Of a stretch of DNA of 64,000 bases, positions 33,820 to 43,075 are shown one piece after another. The translations under genes and the position numbers were made by a program. Source of the DNA: Polaribacter vadi (GTDB lineage Bacteria; Bacteroidota; Bacteroidia; Flavobacteriales; Flavobacteriaceae); assembly GCF_001761365.1 (NCBI RefSeq), contig NZ_CP017477.1:394501-458500 (forward strand), given 5' to 3'. The notes below the pieces were generated by a model, which saw only the letters and a program-made list of their open reading frames with translations, was not told the origin of the DNA and ran no database searches. Each line of letters starts with the position of its first letter. The stretch's first letter is position 1.

Positions 33820-34887
33820 CTAAACAATTACACGATTCAACAATTCCACATATATTTCTATTCCTTCCTCAATTTCTGCCAAATATATAAATTCATTTGC
33901 GGAATGAGAACGTGTACTATCTCCAGGACCTAATTTTAAAGATTGGCAAGATAAACAAGCTTGATCTGATAGAGTAGGAGAACCATAAGTTTCTCTTCCC
34001 ATTGCAATTCCTGCTTTTACCAAATCATGTTCAGTAGAAATAGCAGAAGAGTTTAATCGTAAACTTCTTGGAGTTATTTTTGTGCAAGGTGATTTTTCTT
34101 GTAAAATAGTGGCAATTTCTTGATTTGAATAGGCATCATTTACACGAACATCTACAACTAAATCTACGTGAGCAGGAACCACATTGTGCTGAGAACCAGC
34201 ATTTATTTGTGTAACTGTCATTTTAACATCACCCAAAGCTTCAGAAGTTTTATTGAACTTAAAATCTTTAAACCATTGTAAAACTTCTATAGTGTTATAA
34301 ATGGAATTATTGTTATTTGGATGAGCTGCATGACTTGGAGTTCCTTCTACAATTGCATCAAAAACCACCAAACCTTTTTCTGCGACTGCTAAATTCATTA
34401 AAGTTGGTTCGCCAACAATGGCAACATCTATATGTGGAATGATTGCCAACATAGAATTTAAGCCATTTGGTCCACTGCTTTCTTCTTCTGCAGAAGCCAC
34501 AATGACTAAATTATATTTTAAATTTTCTTGTTGATAAAAATGAGTAAACGTTGCAAGTAAAGACACCAAACAACCACCAGCATCATTAGAACCCAAACCA
34601 AATAATTTGCCATCTTTTACAATCGCTTTAAAAGGATCGTTTGTATATGCAGAATTTGGATGCACAGTATCATGATGAGAATTTAACAACATTGTTGGTT
34701 TACTTTCATCAAAATATTTGTTGATTGCCCAAACATTATTTTTTGTTCTTTGAAAGGGAATTTCATTTTCTGTAAACCAACCTTCAATTAATAAAGCTGT
34801 GCGTTCTTCTTCGGATGAAAATGATTGTGTTTCAATTAAATTCTTTAAAAGTGAAATTGCATTTTCTGTTAATTTTTCAATACTCAT
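33820..34887 (-). CDS. argE: M20-family acylornithine deacylase (ArgE-like)
   Basis: 355 residues, zinc amidohydrolase of family M20. Metal and catalytic segments: NSHHDTVHP (about 69), GSNDAGG (about 99), ASAEEESSGPNG (about 131) and the dimerisation-domain pattern SHAAHPNNNN. It removes the acyl group from N-acetyl- or N-succinyl-citrulline/ornithine. In Bacteroidota the carbamoylation occurs before deacylation, so the likely substrate is the acylcitrulline made by ArgF' next door. The start overlaps nothing; argB ends 2 bp upstream. Confidence 0.9.
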   Translation of the reverse strand: MSIEKLTENAISLLKNLIETQSFSSEEERTALLIEGWFTENEIPFQRTKNNVWAINKYFDESKPTMLLNSHHDTVHPNSAYTNDPFKAIVKDGKLFGLGSNDAGGCLVSLLATFTHFYQQENLKYNLVIVASAEEESSGPNGLNSMLAIIPHIDVAIVGEPTLMNLAVAEKGLVVFDAIVEGTPSHAAHPNNNNSIYNTIEVLQWFKDFKFNKTSEALGDVKMTVTQINAGSQHNVVPAHVDLVVDVRVNDAYSNQEIATILQEKSPCTKITPRSLRLNSSAISTEHDLVKAGIAMGRETYGSPTLSDQACLSCQSLKLGPGDSTRSHSANEFIYLAEIEEGIEIYVELLNRVIV

Positions 34888-34888
34888 T

Positions 34889-35665
34889 TTATAAGGTAAT
34901 TGTTGTGAAATTTTCGTTTTCTTTAGTTAGCATAGCAGTGTTTCCTATATGTACTTTAGATACGCCATTATTTAAAGCATCAAAGCAATTGTCTATTTTA
35001 GGAATCATTCCATCAGTAATAATATTGTCTTTTAGTAATTTTTGATATGTCTTAGAATCGATCTGTTTAATTACAGAATTTTTATCATTAAAATCACTTA
35101 AAACACCATTCAGTTCAAAGCAATAATAAATGGAAGTATCATAAATTTTACTCATGCCAACTGCTATTGTACTTGCAATTGTATCTGCATTTGTGTTTAA
35201 CAATTGTCCATTTCCATCATGTGTAATCGCACAGAAAACAGGCGTAAAATCGGCTTTCATTAATTTATCAATAGAATTTGAAGCTACTTTTTTTACATCA
35301 CCTACAAAACCAAAATCAATTTCTTTTACGGGTCTTTTTTCTGATTGAATACTGTTAATATCTGCTCCTGTTAAACCAATAGCATCAATTTGTAAAGCTT
35401 GTAATTTAGCGACTATATTTTTGTTTACTAAACCTCCATAAACCATCGTAATTACCTCTAAAGTTTCTTTGTCAGTAATTCGTCTACCATTTATTAACTT
35501 CGATTCAATGCCTAATTTTGATGAAATATGCGTTGCACGTTTTCCTCCTCCATGAACCAAAATTTTCTTTCCTTCCAGCTTAGAAAATAGTTTTAGAAAT
35601 GAATTTAAAGAAGTTTCGTCTTCAATAATATTTCCGCCAATTTTTATGATTGATAGTTTCTCCAT
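34889..35665 (-). CDS. argB: N-acetylglutamate kinase (or succinyl analogue)
   Basis: 258 residues of the amino-acid kinase family: IKIGGNIIED at the N-terminus, VHGGGKRATHISSKLGIES for substrate binding, GLTGADINS, and LNTNADTIASTIAVGM near the ATP site. It phosphorylates N-acylglutamate, the second step of the pathway. It lacks the N-terminal helix of arginine-inhibited hexameric enzymes, so strong feedback inhibition is not expected (inference). Confidence 0.93.
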   Translation of the reverse strand: MEKLSIIKIGGNIIEDETSLNSFLKLFSKLEGKKILVHGGGKRATHISSKLGIESKLINGRRITDKETLEVITMVYGGLVNKNIVAKLQALQIDAIGLTGADINSIQSEKRPVKEIDFGFVGDVKKVASNSIDKLMKADFTPVFCAITHDGNGQLLNTNADTIASTIAVGMSKIYDTSIYYCFELNGVLSDFNDKNSVIKQIDSKTYQKLLKDNIITDGMIPKIDNCFDALNNGVSKVHIGNTAMLTKENENFTTITL

Positions 35666-35708
35666 TTGAGCTGAACTTGTTTCAGTTTCTTATTTATTTT
35701 TATTGTCT

Positions 35709-35755
35709 CCTCGAGCGCAGTCGAGAGGTTAATTAGGTCTCGACTGCGCTCAACC
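35709..35755. repeat. Hairpin repeat of the GAGCGCAGTCGAGA type
   Basis: Perfect 14-bp inverted repeat, GAGCGCAGTCGAGA (35713-35726) with TCTCGACTGCGCTC (35738-35751), in the argF'-argB gap. A related sequence, TTGAGCGTAGTCGAAATAGG, is found behind prfB near 18739. Such motifs are scattered through flavobacterial genomes. The hairpin could also slow or partly stop transcription inside the operon. Confidence 0.8.
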
Positions 35756-35763
35756 TGACAAAT

Positions 35764-36702
35764 TTATAATTCTTTTAATATTTTAGACAAAACCAATTGC
35801 GCTGCAAAAGTTCTATTATTTGACTGTTCAATTACCAAAGAAGCCTCAGAATCTAACACAGCATCTTCTACAATTAAATTCCTTCTAACAGGCAAACAAT
35901 GCATAAATTTAGCAGTTCCTAGTTTCTCTTTTGTAATCATCCAATTAGGATCTGTGTTTAGCACTTTTCCATAATCATCATAAGAACTCCAATTTTTTGT
36001 GTACACAAAATCGGCATTTTTAAAAGCTTCCTCTTGATTGTGAAAAATCTTTGTATCTTTTGTAATATCTGGACTTAAATTATATCCCTCTGGATTTGTA
36101 ATTACAAATTCAACATCCATTTTTTGCATGGCCTGCGTAAAACTATTGGCAACTGCATGTGGTAAAGCTTTAATATGTGGAGCCCAACTTAACACTACTT
36201 TTGGTCTTTTTTTAGTGGTATTTTCGGCAATTGTAATAGCATCAGTAAAACCTTGTAAAGGATGCCCAGTTGCACTTTCCATACTTACAATTGGCACAGA
36301 AGCAAATTTTACAAACGATTTTAAAACTTGTTCAGATTCGTCTTTTTCCTTGTCTGTTAAACTCGGGAAAGCTCTAACAGCAATTACATTACAATATTGA
36401 GAAACTACAGCTGCAGCCTCTTTTATATGTTCTGCTGTGTTTCCATTCATGATGGTTCCATCTCCAAATTCAATTCCCCAAGCATCACCAGAAACATTCA
36501 TTACAATAGGATTCATGCCTAAATTTAAAGCTGCTTTTTGTGTACTTAAACGCGTACGTAAACTCGAATTAAAAAACAATAATCCTAACGTTTTGTTTTT
36601 TCCTAAATCAATATTTTCGAATGGATTTGCTTTAATTTCTCTGGCTTCTTTAATCCAAGTATTGATATTATCTATGTCGTTTATGGAGGTGTAATTCTTC
36701 AT
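35764..36702 (-). CDS. argF': N-acyl-L-ornithine carbamoyltransferase (ArgF')
   Basis: 312 residues. The carbamoyl-phosphate loop SLRTRLS (47-53) replaces the usual STRTR, GDAWGIEFGDGT at 72-83, and HCLPVRRNL at about 270-278 replaces HCLP-RG. These are features of acetyl/succinylornithine transcarbamylases, not of ordinary ornithine transcarbamylase. By my alignment the residue known to discriminate acetyl (Glu) from succinyl (Pro) is Ala90 in NTAEH. It makes N-acylcitrulline, which ArgE then deacylates. The location within the operon fits. Confidence 0.9.
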   Translation of the reverse strand: MKNYTSINDIDNINTWIKEAREIKANPFENIDLGKNKTLGLLFFNSSLRTRLSTQKAALNLGMNPIVMNVSGDAWGIEFGDGTIMNGNTAEHIKEAAAVVSQYCNVIAVRAFPSLTDKEKDESEQVLKSFVKFASVPIVSMESATGHPLQGFTDAITIAENTTKKRPKVVLSWAPHIKALPHAVANSFTQAMQKMDVEFVITNPEGYNLSPDITKDTKIFHNQEEAFKNADFVYTKNWSSYDDYGKVLNTDPNWMITKEKLGTAKFMHCLPVRRNLIVEDAVLDSEASLVIEQSNNRTFAAQLVLSKILKEL

Positions 36703-36735
36703 CTCTTATATTTTATATGATGCAAACCTTAGAGG

Positions 36736-37500
36736 TTATTTTATTTTTGTGAAAGGAACTTTATGATCAAAAGCATTGGTAATAAAATTGTCTTCTAAAC
36801 CATTTACAATCCAAGTTTCTATACTTTCTTTTTTTGTTAAAGTAGCAGCTTCTATTTTAGATTGCATTCCTCCAGTTCCATGACTAGATTTTAAGTTGAC
36901 AACTTCTTCAATTAACTCTTCTAAATTTGTAACTTCTAAAATGGTTGCTGGTTTTTTATTTTTGATGGATTCTTTTGTGTAAATTCCAAAGGTATTTGTG
37001 GCAATAATTAGCAAATCTACTTCTAATAAAACTGCTGTTAATGCTGCTAATTTATCATTATCTCCAAACTGAATTTCATCGGTTGCAACAGTATCATTTT
37101 CATTGATAATAGGAATGTAATTATTCTGAACTAATACATTAATCGTATTTACAATATTGGTTTTACTTTGTTGTTTTTCGAAATCTGAATAGGAGAGGAG
37201 ACACTGAGAACTCAACAAACCATATTCTCTAAAAATTTCTTGATAAATTCTAATTAAATGTGGTTGTCCAATGGATGCCAAAGCCTGTTTTACAAAAACG
37301 TCTTCAGATTTGCTTTCTAATTTTACAAACTGTTTTGCAACAGCAATTGCACCAGAACTTACAATAATAAATTCGCAAGAATCCTTCAATTTTGCAATCT
37401 GATTTGCAATATCTTCAATTTTTCCTCTGGAGATATTATTGGTTTCTTTGGTAAGTGTATTAGAACCTACTTTTAGTAAAATGCGTTTCTTTTTTTGCAT
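36736..37500 (-). CDS. proB: Glutamate 5-kinase, short form
   Basis: 254 residues of the amino-acid kinase family: LLKVGSNTLT at the N-terminus, FIIVSSGAIAVAKQF, NENDTVATDEIQFGDNDKLAALTA, and SHGTGGMQSKIEAA near the C-terminus. It phosphorylates glutamate in the first step of proline synthesis. It lacks the C-terminal PUA domain of E. coli ProB (367 aa) and is the short form found in several phyla. It follows proA in the operon. Confidence 0.92.
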   Translation of the reverse strand: MQKKKRILLKVGSNTLTKETNNISRGKIEDIANQIAKLKDSCEFIIVSSGAIAVAKQFVKLESKSEDVFVKQALASIGQPHLIRIYQEIFREYGLLSSQCLLSYSDFEKQQSKTNIVNTINVLVQNNYIPIINENDTVATDEIQFGDNDKLAALTAVLLEVDLLIIATNTFGIYTKESIKNKKPATILEVTNLEELIEEVVNLKSSHGTGGMQSKIEAATLTKKESIETWIVNGLEDNFITNAFDHKVPFTKIK

Positions 37501-37531
37501 TGTATTTAATTACAATTTTAAAATTTATAAA

Positions 37532-37592
37532 TCTCGCAAAGTCGCCAAGTCGCAAAGTTTTTTAACTGCCAACTGCGACTGAAAAACTGTTA
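37532..37592. repeat. Composite intergenic repeat in the proA-proB gap
   Basis: CTCGCAAAGTCGCCAAGTCG followed by CAAAG, and after a short T run AACTGCCAACTGCGACTGAA. Both motif types (CGCAAAG-CGCC-AAG and CAACTGCCAACTG) recur in Bacteroidota intergenic DNA; the second also appears at about 13496-13510 here. Confidence 0.55.
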
Positions 37593-38759
37593 ACTTCTAA
37601 TCTGTCCATCTCCATGCACATACCATTTGTTGGTTACTAAATGTTGTAAACCAATAGGTCCACGTTGATGTAATTTATCTGTACTAATAGCCAATTCCCC
37701 ACCTAAACCTAATTGACCTCCATCTGTAAAACGAGTAGAAGCATTATGATAAACAGCTGCTGTATCTACGTTTTCCATAAACGTTTTTGCAACCTCATTG
37801 TTTTTAGTAATAATTACTGATGAATGACCTCCAGAATATTTGTTGATTTTAGCAATTGCATCTTCATTAGAAGAAATTTCACCAATTAATATTTTGTAAT
37901 CTAAAAACTCTTCGTACCAAATTTCATCCGAAGAAAAGTTCTTTGCTTTTAAAACTTCAATATTTAAATCTTTTAATTGTGACATCAATTTATTTACAAA
38001 TTCAATTCTATTTGGTAAATTTTTATCAATTAAAACTTTATCAACAGCATTACAAGCAGATATTTTAGATTTCCCATTGATGATAATATCAAGAGCCATC
38101 TTTGTATCTGCATCTTTATGAACGTACACAAAATTATTTCCACGTCCGCTAATTATTACAGGACAAGTAGCGTGTTTTTTTACAAAAGCGATTAATTTTT
38201 CTCCACCTCTTGGAACGATTAAATCTACTTTTTGCGTTGGTTTTTCTAAAAACGTTTGCGTTTCTGTTCTGTTGAATTGTAAATATTCTACCCAATTTGT
38301 AGAAGCATTATGCTGTTTTAAAGCTTTGTGCCATAATTCTACAATTTTTAAATTGGAATTTAACGACTCTTTTCCCCCTTTTAAAAGTATTTTATTTCCA
38401 GATTTAAAAGCAATTCCTGCAGCTTCCACTGTTACATCTGGTCTAGATTCATAAATAATTAAAACGGTTCCAAAAGAAGCGGTTTTGTTATAAACTTGCA
38501 TTCCATTATCATGTTTAAAACTAAAACGCTCAACACCAACAGGATCTTTTTGTGAAGCTAAATGTTTAGCAGCAGCAATCATTTCATCAACTTTTGCATT
38601 GTCTACTTTTAAACGATCTAACATAGAAATATCATCACCTTTGTAAGCCTCTAAATCTTTTGTATTGATGTTGATAATTTCTTTTCTCTCTTCACCTAAG
38701 AATTGAGCCATTGTTAACAAAACAGCGTTTCTAGTTTCTATGGATAATAAGGTATTCAT
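37590..38759 (-). CDS. proA: Glutamate-5-semialdehyde dehydrogenase
   Basis: 389 residues of the aldehyde dehydrogenase superfamily. Catalytic Cys in KISACNAVDKVLI (about 241), YESRPDVTVEAAGIAFKSGN for cofactor binding, and GPIGLQHLVTNKW near the C-terminus, the proA signature region. It reduces glutamyl phosphate to glutamate semialdehyde for proline. It precedes proB in the operon, the reverse of the E. coli order. Confidence 0.95.
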   Translation of the reverse strand: MNTLLSIETRNAVLLTMAQFLGEERKEIININTKDLEAYKGDDISMLDRLKVDNAKVDEMIAAAKHLASQKDPVGVERFSFKHDNGMQVYNKTASFGTVLIIYESRPDVTVEAAGIAFKSGNKILLKGGKESLNSNLKIVELWHKALKQHNASTNWVEYLQFNRTETQTFLEKPTQKVDLIVPRGGEKLIAFVKKHATCPVIISGRGNNFVYVHKDADTKMALDIIINGKSKISACNAVDKVLIDKNLPNRIEFVNKLMSQLKDLNIEVLKAKNFSSDEIWYEEFLDYKILIGEISSNEDAIAKINKYSGGHSSVIITKNNEVAKTFMENVDTAAVYHNASTRFTDGGQLGLGGELAISTDKLHQRGPIGLQHLVTNKWYVHGDGQIRS

Positions 38760-38778
38760 GTTTTTAGTTTACAATATT

Positions 38779-39909
38779 TTATTCGTCAAGAGCCTCAACC
38801 AAAGCTTCAAAAAACTGGTTGATATGTCCTTTATTGATATTTAAAGGAGGTAAAATTCGTAATAATTTTTTATTGGATGCTCCACCAGTAAAAATATGAT
38901 GGTCGTAAATTAATTTTTTACGCAACTCGCTCACTTCAAAATCAAACTCTAAACCAATCATCAAACCTTTTCCTTTAATCTGTTTTATTTGCGGAATTGT
39001 TTCTGCAATTTTGATAAAATATTCAGAAATAACTTTTACATTATCTATTAAAAATTCATCTTCAATAACATTTAAAACAGCTAAACCAGCAGCACAAGCC
39101 AAATGATTTCCACCAAATGTGGTTCCTAACATTCCAAATTTTGCTTTGATATTTGGATGTATTAAAATACCACCAATAGGAAAACCATTTCCCATTCCTT
39201 TGGCAATCGAAATAATATCTGGAGTTACGTTATAATACTGAAAAGCGAAAAATTTTCCTGAACGTCCATAACCCGACTGCACTTCATCAGCAATAAATAG
39301 CGTATTATTTGCTTTACAAAGAAGATCTACTTGTTCAAAAAAGTTAGCAGTTGCTTGGTCTAAACCTCCAACACCTTGAATAAATTCAACAATAACAGCA
39401 CAAACATCTCCTTTTTCAAGTTCGGTTTTTACAGCTTCCAAATCATTTAAATCTAGAATCGTTACTTTTTGTTGTGCATTAATTGGTGCAATAATGGCTT
39501 TATTATCTGTTGCAGCAACTGCAGCAGAAGTACGTCCATGAAAACCATTTTTAAATGCAATAACTCTAGATTTATTAGTTTGAAATGAAGCTAATTTTAA
39601 AGCGTTTTCATTGGCTTCTGCACCAGAATTACATAAAAATAATTCATAATCTTTACAACCAGAAAGTGCTTCTAATTTATTGGCTAATTCAACCTGTAAA
39701 GGATTTTGAATTGCATTAGAATAAAAACCTAATTTTGAAACTTGATTGGTAATTGCCTCCACATATCTAGGATGTGCATGACCAATAGAAATTACTGCAT
39801 GACCTCCATATAAATCTAAATATTCTGTGTTGTTTTCATCATACACATAAGCTCCTTTTGCTGAAACTGGAGTAACATTATACAAAGGATACACGTTAAA
39901 TAATGGCAT
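38779..39909 (-). CDS. argD: Acylornithine aminotransferase (class III, PLP)
   Basis: 376 residues. Begins MPLFNVYPLYNVTPVSAKGA, then LDLYGGHAVISIGHAHP, FLCNSGAEANENALKLA (phosphate cup), ADEVQSGYGRSGKFFAF, and the PLP lysine in ISIAKGMGNGFPIGG (about 237). It converts N-acylglutamate semialdehyde to N-acylornithine. The genes around it supply its substrate (argC) and use its product (argF'). Confidence 0.93.
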   Translation of the reverse strand: MPLFNVYPLYNVTPVSAKGAYVYDENNTEYLDLYGGHAVISIGHAHPRYVEAITNQVSKLGFYSNAIQNPLQVELANKLEALSGCKDYELFLCNSGAEANENALKLASFQTNKSRVIAFKNGFHGRTSAAVAATDNKAIIAPINAQQKVTILDLNDLEAVKTELEKGDVCAVIVEFIQGVGGLDQATANFFEQVDLLCKANNTLFIADEVQSGYGRSGKFFAFQYYNVTPDIISIAKGMGNGFPIGGILIHPNIKAKFGMLGTTFGGNHLACAAGLAVLNVIEDEFLIDNVKVISEYFIKIAETIPQIKQIKGKGLMIGLEFDFEVSELRKKLIYDHHIFTGGASNKKLLRILPPLNINKGHINQFFEALVEALDE

Positions 39910-39956
39910 AATTGTAGTTTTTAATGGTTGGTTGATAGTTTTTGATTAGCAACTAT

Positions 39957-40748
39957 TTAATTTTTAATTTGATTTATTTTCTCAAAAGAAGCGTTTATTC
40001 CTTTAATTAAAGACGAACTCAAACCTTGATGTTCCATTTCGTTTAAACCTTCTATAGTACAACCTCCAGGAGTTGTAACTCGATCTATTTCTGCTTCAGG
40101 ATGATTGCCAGATTCTTTTAATAAACTAGCTGCTCCAAAACATGTTTGCATTGCCAATTCGTGTGCTTCATGCGCTTCAAAACCTAATTGAATGGCACCT
40201 TGTGTTGTGGCTCTAATTAAACGCATCCAAAAAGCGATTCCACTTGCACAAATAACAGTTGCAGCTTGCAATTGTTCTTCAGGAATTTGCATGGAAGTTC
40301 CTAAACTGTTAAAGATAGTTTTTGCAATTTCTACTTTTTCTATTCCTTTTTCGTTTGGAGAAAGACACGTCATAGATTGCCCAACAGAAGCTGCTGTATT
40401 TGGCATAGCTCTGATTATAAAATGATTTGCACCAATTATATCTTCAATTTTTTGAATAGAAAAACCAGTAATTACAGAAATAATAAGTTGTTCTTTTCGT
40501 AATAAATCTTTAGAATCTAGTAATATTTTTTCTAAATGTCTTGGTTGAACAGCAAAAATTAAAATATCAGCATTTTTAATTGCTTCTTTATTATTTGAAG
40601 TTAAAATTACTTCATCATAATTTTCGAAGCCAACAATAGAGCTTGTGTTCCTTTTTGTTAAATACAAAGAACTCACAACTTTATTTTTCAATAAACCTTT
40701 TGCGATTGATTGTCCTAAACTTCCTGCGCCTATAATTGCTACTTTCAT
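39957..40748 (-). CDS. proC: Pyrroline-5-carboxylate reductase
   Basis: 263 residues from the ATG at 40748 (MKVAIIGAGSLGQSIAKGLL); an upstream ATG would add seven residues before the NADP-binding GAGSLG loop. Later segments: AVQPRHL, RAMPNTAASVGQSMT, GIAFWMRLIRA, and the C-terminal TPGGCTIEGLNEME, all typical of ProC. It forms proline from pyrroline-5-carboxylate. Together with proA and proB the operon has the complete proline pathway. Confidence 0.95.
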   Translation of the reverse strand: MKVAIIGAGSLGQSIAKGLLKNKVVSSLYLTKRNTSSIVGFENYDEVILTSNNKEAIKNADILIFAVQPRHLEKILLDSKDLLRKEQLIISVITGFSIQKIEDIIGANHFIIRAMPNTAASVGQSMTCLSPNEKGIEKVEIAKTIFNSLGTSMQIPEEQLQAATVICASGIAFWMRLIRATTQGAIQLGFEAHEAHELAMQTCFGAASLLKESGNHPEAEIDRVTTPGGCTIEGLNEMEHQGLSSSLIKGINASFEKINQIKN

Positions 40749-40762
40749 TTCTTTTATTTTAT

Positions 40763-40841
40763 CCTGCAAGGTCTTTTTTTTTTGACCTTGTAGGTTTTAT
40801 TTTATTTTTATATACCTACAAGGTTTTTGAAACCTTGTAGG
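40763..40841. repeat. Two adjacent CCTACAAGG hairpin repeats
   Basis: The first has arms CCTGCAAGGTC (40763-40773) and GACCTTGTAGG (40784-40794), with one G-U wobble. The second is a perfect 12-bp repeat, CCTACAAGGTTT (40815-40826) and AAACCTTGTAGG (40830-40841). Both fill the argC-proC gap. They look like diverged copies of one mobile hairpin. Confidence 0.8.
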
Positions 40842-40854
40842 AAAATGCAAGATT

Positions 40855-41835
40855 TTAAAAATAATTTGCTTTTAAATTCAAACCTAAAGTTTCCTCAAAA
40901 TTGTACATTAAATTCATATTTTGAATTGCTTGTCCTGAAGCACCTTTTAATAAATTATCGATGACACTTGTAATTAATAATTTGTTATCGTGTTTTGCTA
41001 AATGAATAATGCATTTGTTGGTGTTTACAACTTGTTTCATGTGAATTTCATCATCAGAAATAAATGTAAAAGCAGCATCTTTATAATATTCTTGATACAT
41101 TTTTTTTGCATCATTTAAAGAACCATCAAACTTTGTGTAAGTCGTTGCAAAAATTCCTCTTGAGAAATTTCCTCTATTTGGCATAAAGTTAATTTCTGAA
41201 TTAAAACCAACTTGTAATTGTTTTACAGTTTGATTTATTTCTCCTAAATGTTGATGCGTAAAAGCTTTGTAATGAGAAAAATTATTATCTCTATATGTAA
41301 AATGTGTAGTTTCAGATAAAGAAGTTCCTGCTCCAGTTGCTCCAGTAACAGCATTGATGTGAACATCATGCTGTAATAAATTATTTGCAGCCAAAGGTAA
41401 AATAGCTAATTGCAAAGCTGTTGCAAAACAACCAGGATTTGCAATATATTTAGCTGTTTTTATTTGCTCTTTTTGCAATTCTGGTAAACCATACACAAAC
41501 TCTTTTTCGTCTAAAACTTTATCAGCATTTAATCTAAAATCGTTACTTAAATCGATGATTTTTGTATCCGAAGAAAAACTATTTTCTTTTAGGAACTTTG
41601 TTGAATTTCCATGTCCTAAACATAAAAAAAGAACATCAATATTGGTTTTTATTGTATCAACAAAACTAATTTCTGTAGATCCAATTAAATCTTGGTGAAC
41701 TTTATATACTTTATTGCCAGCATTAGAAGTACTATATACAAAGTTGATATTTGTTTTAGGGTGATTTAATAACAAACGTATTAATTCTCCTGCTGTATAA
41801 CCTGCTCCACCAATAATTCCTACTTCTAAATTCAT
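40855..41835 (-). CDS. argC: N-acyl-gamma-glutamyl-phosphate reductase
   Basis: 326 residues. NADP fold at the N-terminus (VGIIGGAGYTAGELIRLLL), catalytic Cys in YIANPGCFATALQLAILPL (about 135), and HQHLGEINQTVKQL with the conserved His region. It makes N-acylglutamate semialdehyde. Second biosynthetic gene after argG in this operon; its upstream gap contains short GTTTAAT-type repeats. Confidence 0.94.
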   Translation of the reverse strand: MNLEVGIIGGAGYTAGELIRLLLNHPKTNINFVYSTSNAGNKVYKVHQDLIGSTEISFVDTIKTNIDVLFLCLGHGNSTKFLKENSFSSDTKIIDLSNDFRLNADKVLDEKEFVYGLPELQKEQIKTAKYIANPGCFATALQLAILPLAANNLLQHDVHINAVTGATGAGTSLSETTHFTYRDNNFSHYKAFTHQHLGEINQTVKQLQVGFNSEINFMPNRGNFSRGIFATTYTKFDGSLNDAKKMYQEYYKDAAFTFISDDEIHMKQVVNTNKCIIHLAKHDNKLLITSVIDNLLKGASGQAIQNMNLMYNFEETLGLNLKANYF

Positions 41836-41860
41836 TGTTTTATTGTGTAATCGTTTAATC

Positions 41861-41888
41861 GTTTAATTGTTCAGTTACACAATTAAAC
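41861..41888. repeat. Small inverted repeat between argG and argC
   Basis: GTTTAATTGT (41861-41870) and ACAATTAAAC (41879-41888) with an 8-nt loop; the flanks repeat TCGTTTAATC. A/T-rich and without a T run, so it is not a convincing terminator. Confidence 0.45.
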
Positions 41889-41896
41889 ATTTAAAC

Positions 41897-43075
41897 TTAT
41901 TTCTTATTTACTTGTTGATATATTTTATTCTGATTTCCTAAAATCTTGATAAAACCTTTAGCATCATCTGCTGTCCAAGCTTTATTTTCTTCTCCATACG
42001 TACTAAATGCGCTTGACATTAAATCGTGTTTAGACACAATTCCATCTAAAGAAAAATGATACGGTTTTAACGTTACAACTACATCTCCAGAAACCATTTC
42101 TTGAGAATTTTGCAAAAACGCTTCAATATCTCTCATCACAGGATCTAAATATTGCCCTTCATGCAAATGCATTCCATAAAAACTAGACAAATATTCTTTG
42201 TGTTGCAATTGCCATTTGGTAAGTGTGTGTTTTTCTAAAAGATGATGCGCTTTTATAGTGATCAAAGCAGCTGCAGCTTCAAAACCAACTCTACCTTTTG
42301 TTCCAACAATGGTATCACCAACATGAATATCTCTACCAATTGCATATTTAGAAGCAATTTCATTTAGCTTTTCAATATTTATTTCTGGTTGATTTTTCTT
42401 CCCATTAAGCTTTACCAATTCACCTTTTTTGAAAGTCAATTTTACTTTAACAGGATATTGTTTTTCTAGTTGAGAAGGATAGGCAGTTTCTGGCAAAGCA
42501 TTTTCTGAAGTTAAGGTTTCTACACCACCAACACTTGTTCCCCATAAACCTTTATTTACAGAATATTTAGATTTTTCCCAAGGCATATCAATTCCTTCCG
42601 CTTTTAAGTAATCTATTTCTTCTTGTCTTGTTAATTTACCATCTCTAATGGGCGTAATAATTTTAATATTTGGCGCCAATGTTTGGAAAATCATATCAAA
42701 ACGAACTTGATCATTTCCTGCTCCAGTACTTCCATGTGCAATATATTCTGCATCAATACTTTTTGCATATTCAATAATTTCGATGGCTTGAATAATTCTT
42801 TCTGCGCTTACAGAAAGTGGATAGGAATTGTTTTTTAAAACATTTCCAAAAATTAAATATTTTACAACTTTAGTGTAAAAAGTAGCAACTGCATCAATAT
42901 TTTTATAGGTTGAAACGCCCATTTTATAAGCGTTACTTTCAATGTTTTTTATTTCTTCGGATGTAAAACCACCAGTATTTACGCTTACTGCATGTACATC
43001 ATATTCTTTTGATAAACTTACAGCACAATAAGATGTGTCTAAACCACCACTATAAGCAATTACTAATTTTTTCAT
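41897..43075 (-). CDS. argG: Argininosuccinate synthase
   Basis: 392 residues. ATP pyrophosphatase loop AYSGGLDTSYC at residues 8-18, AEYIAHGSTGAGNDQVRFDM (about 115-135), and WGTSVGGVETL. It condenses citrulline with aspartate. Its start codon overlaps the stop of the GNAT gene by 4 bp (ATGA), showing translational coupling at the head of the operon. Confidence 0.95.
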   Translation of the reverse strand: MKKLVIAYSGGLDTSYCAVSLSKEYDVHAVSVNTGGFTSEEIKNIESNAYKMGVSTYKNIDAVATFYTKVVKYLIFGNVLKNNSYPLSVSAERIIQAIEIIEYAKSIDAEYIAHGSTGAGNDQVRFDMIFQTLAPNIKIITPIRDGKLTRQEEIDYLKAEGIDMPWEKSKYSVNKGLWGTSVGGVETLTSENALPETAYPSQLEKQYPVKVKLTFKKGELVKLNGKKNQPEINIEKLNEIASKYAIGRDIHVGDTIVGTKGRVGFEAAAALITIKAHHLLEKHTLTKWQLQHKEYLSSFYGMHLHEGQYLDPVMRDIEAFLQNSQEMVSGDVVVTLKPYHFSLDGIVSKHDLMSSAFSTYGEENKAWTADDAKGFIKILGNQNKIYQQVNKK

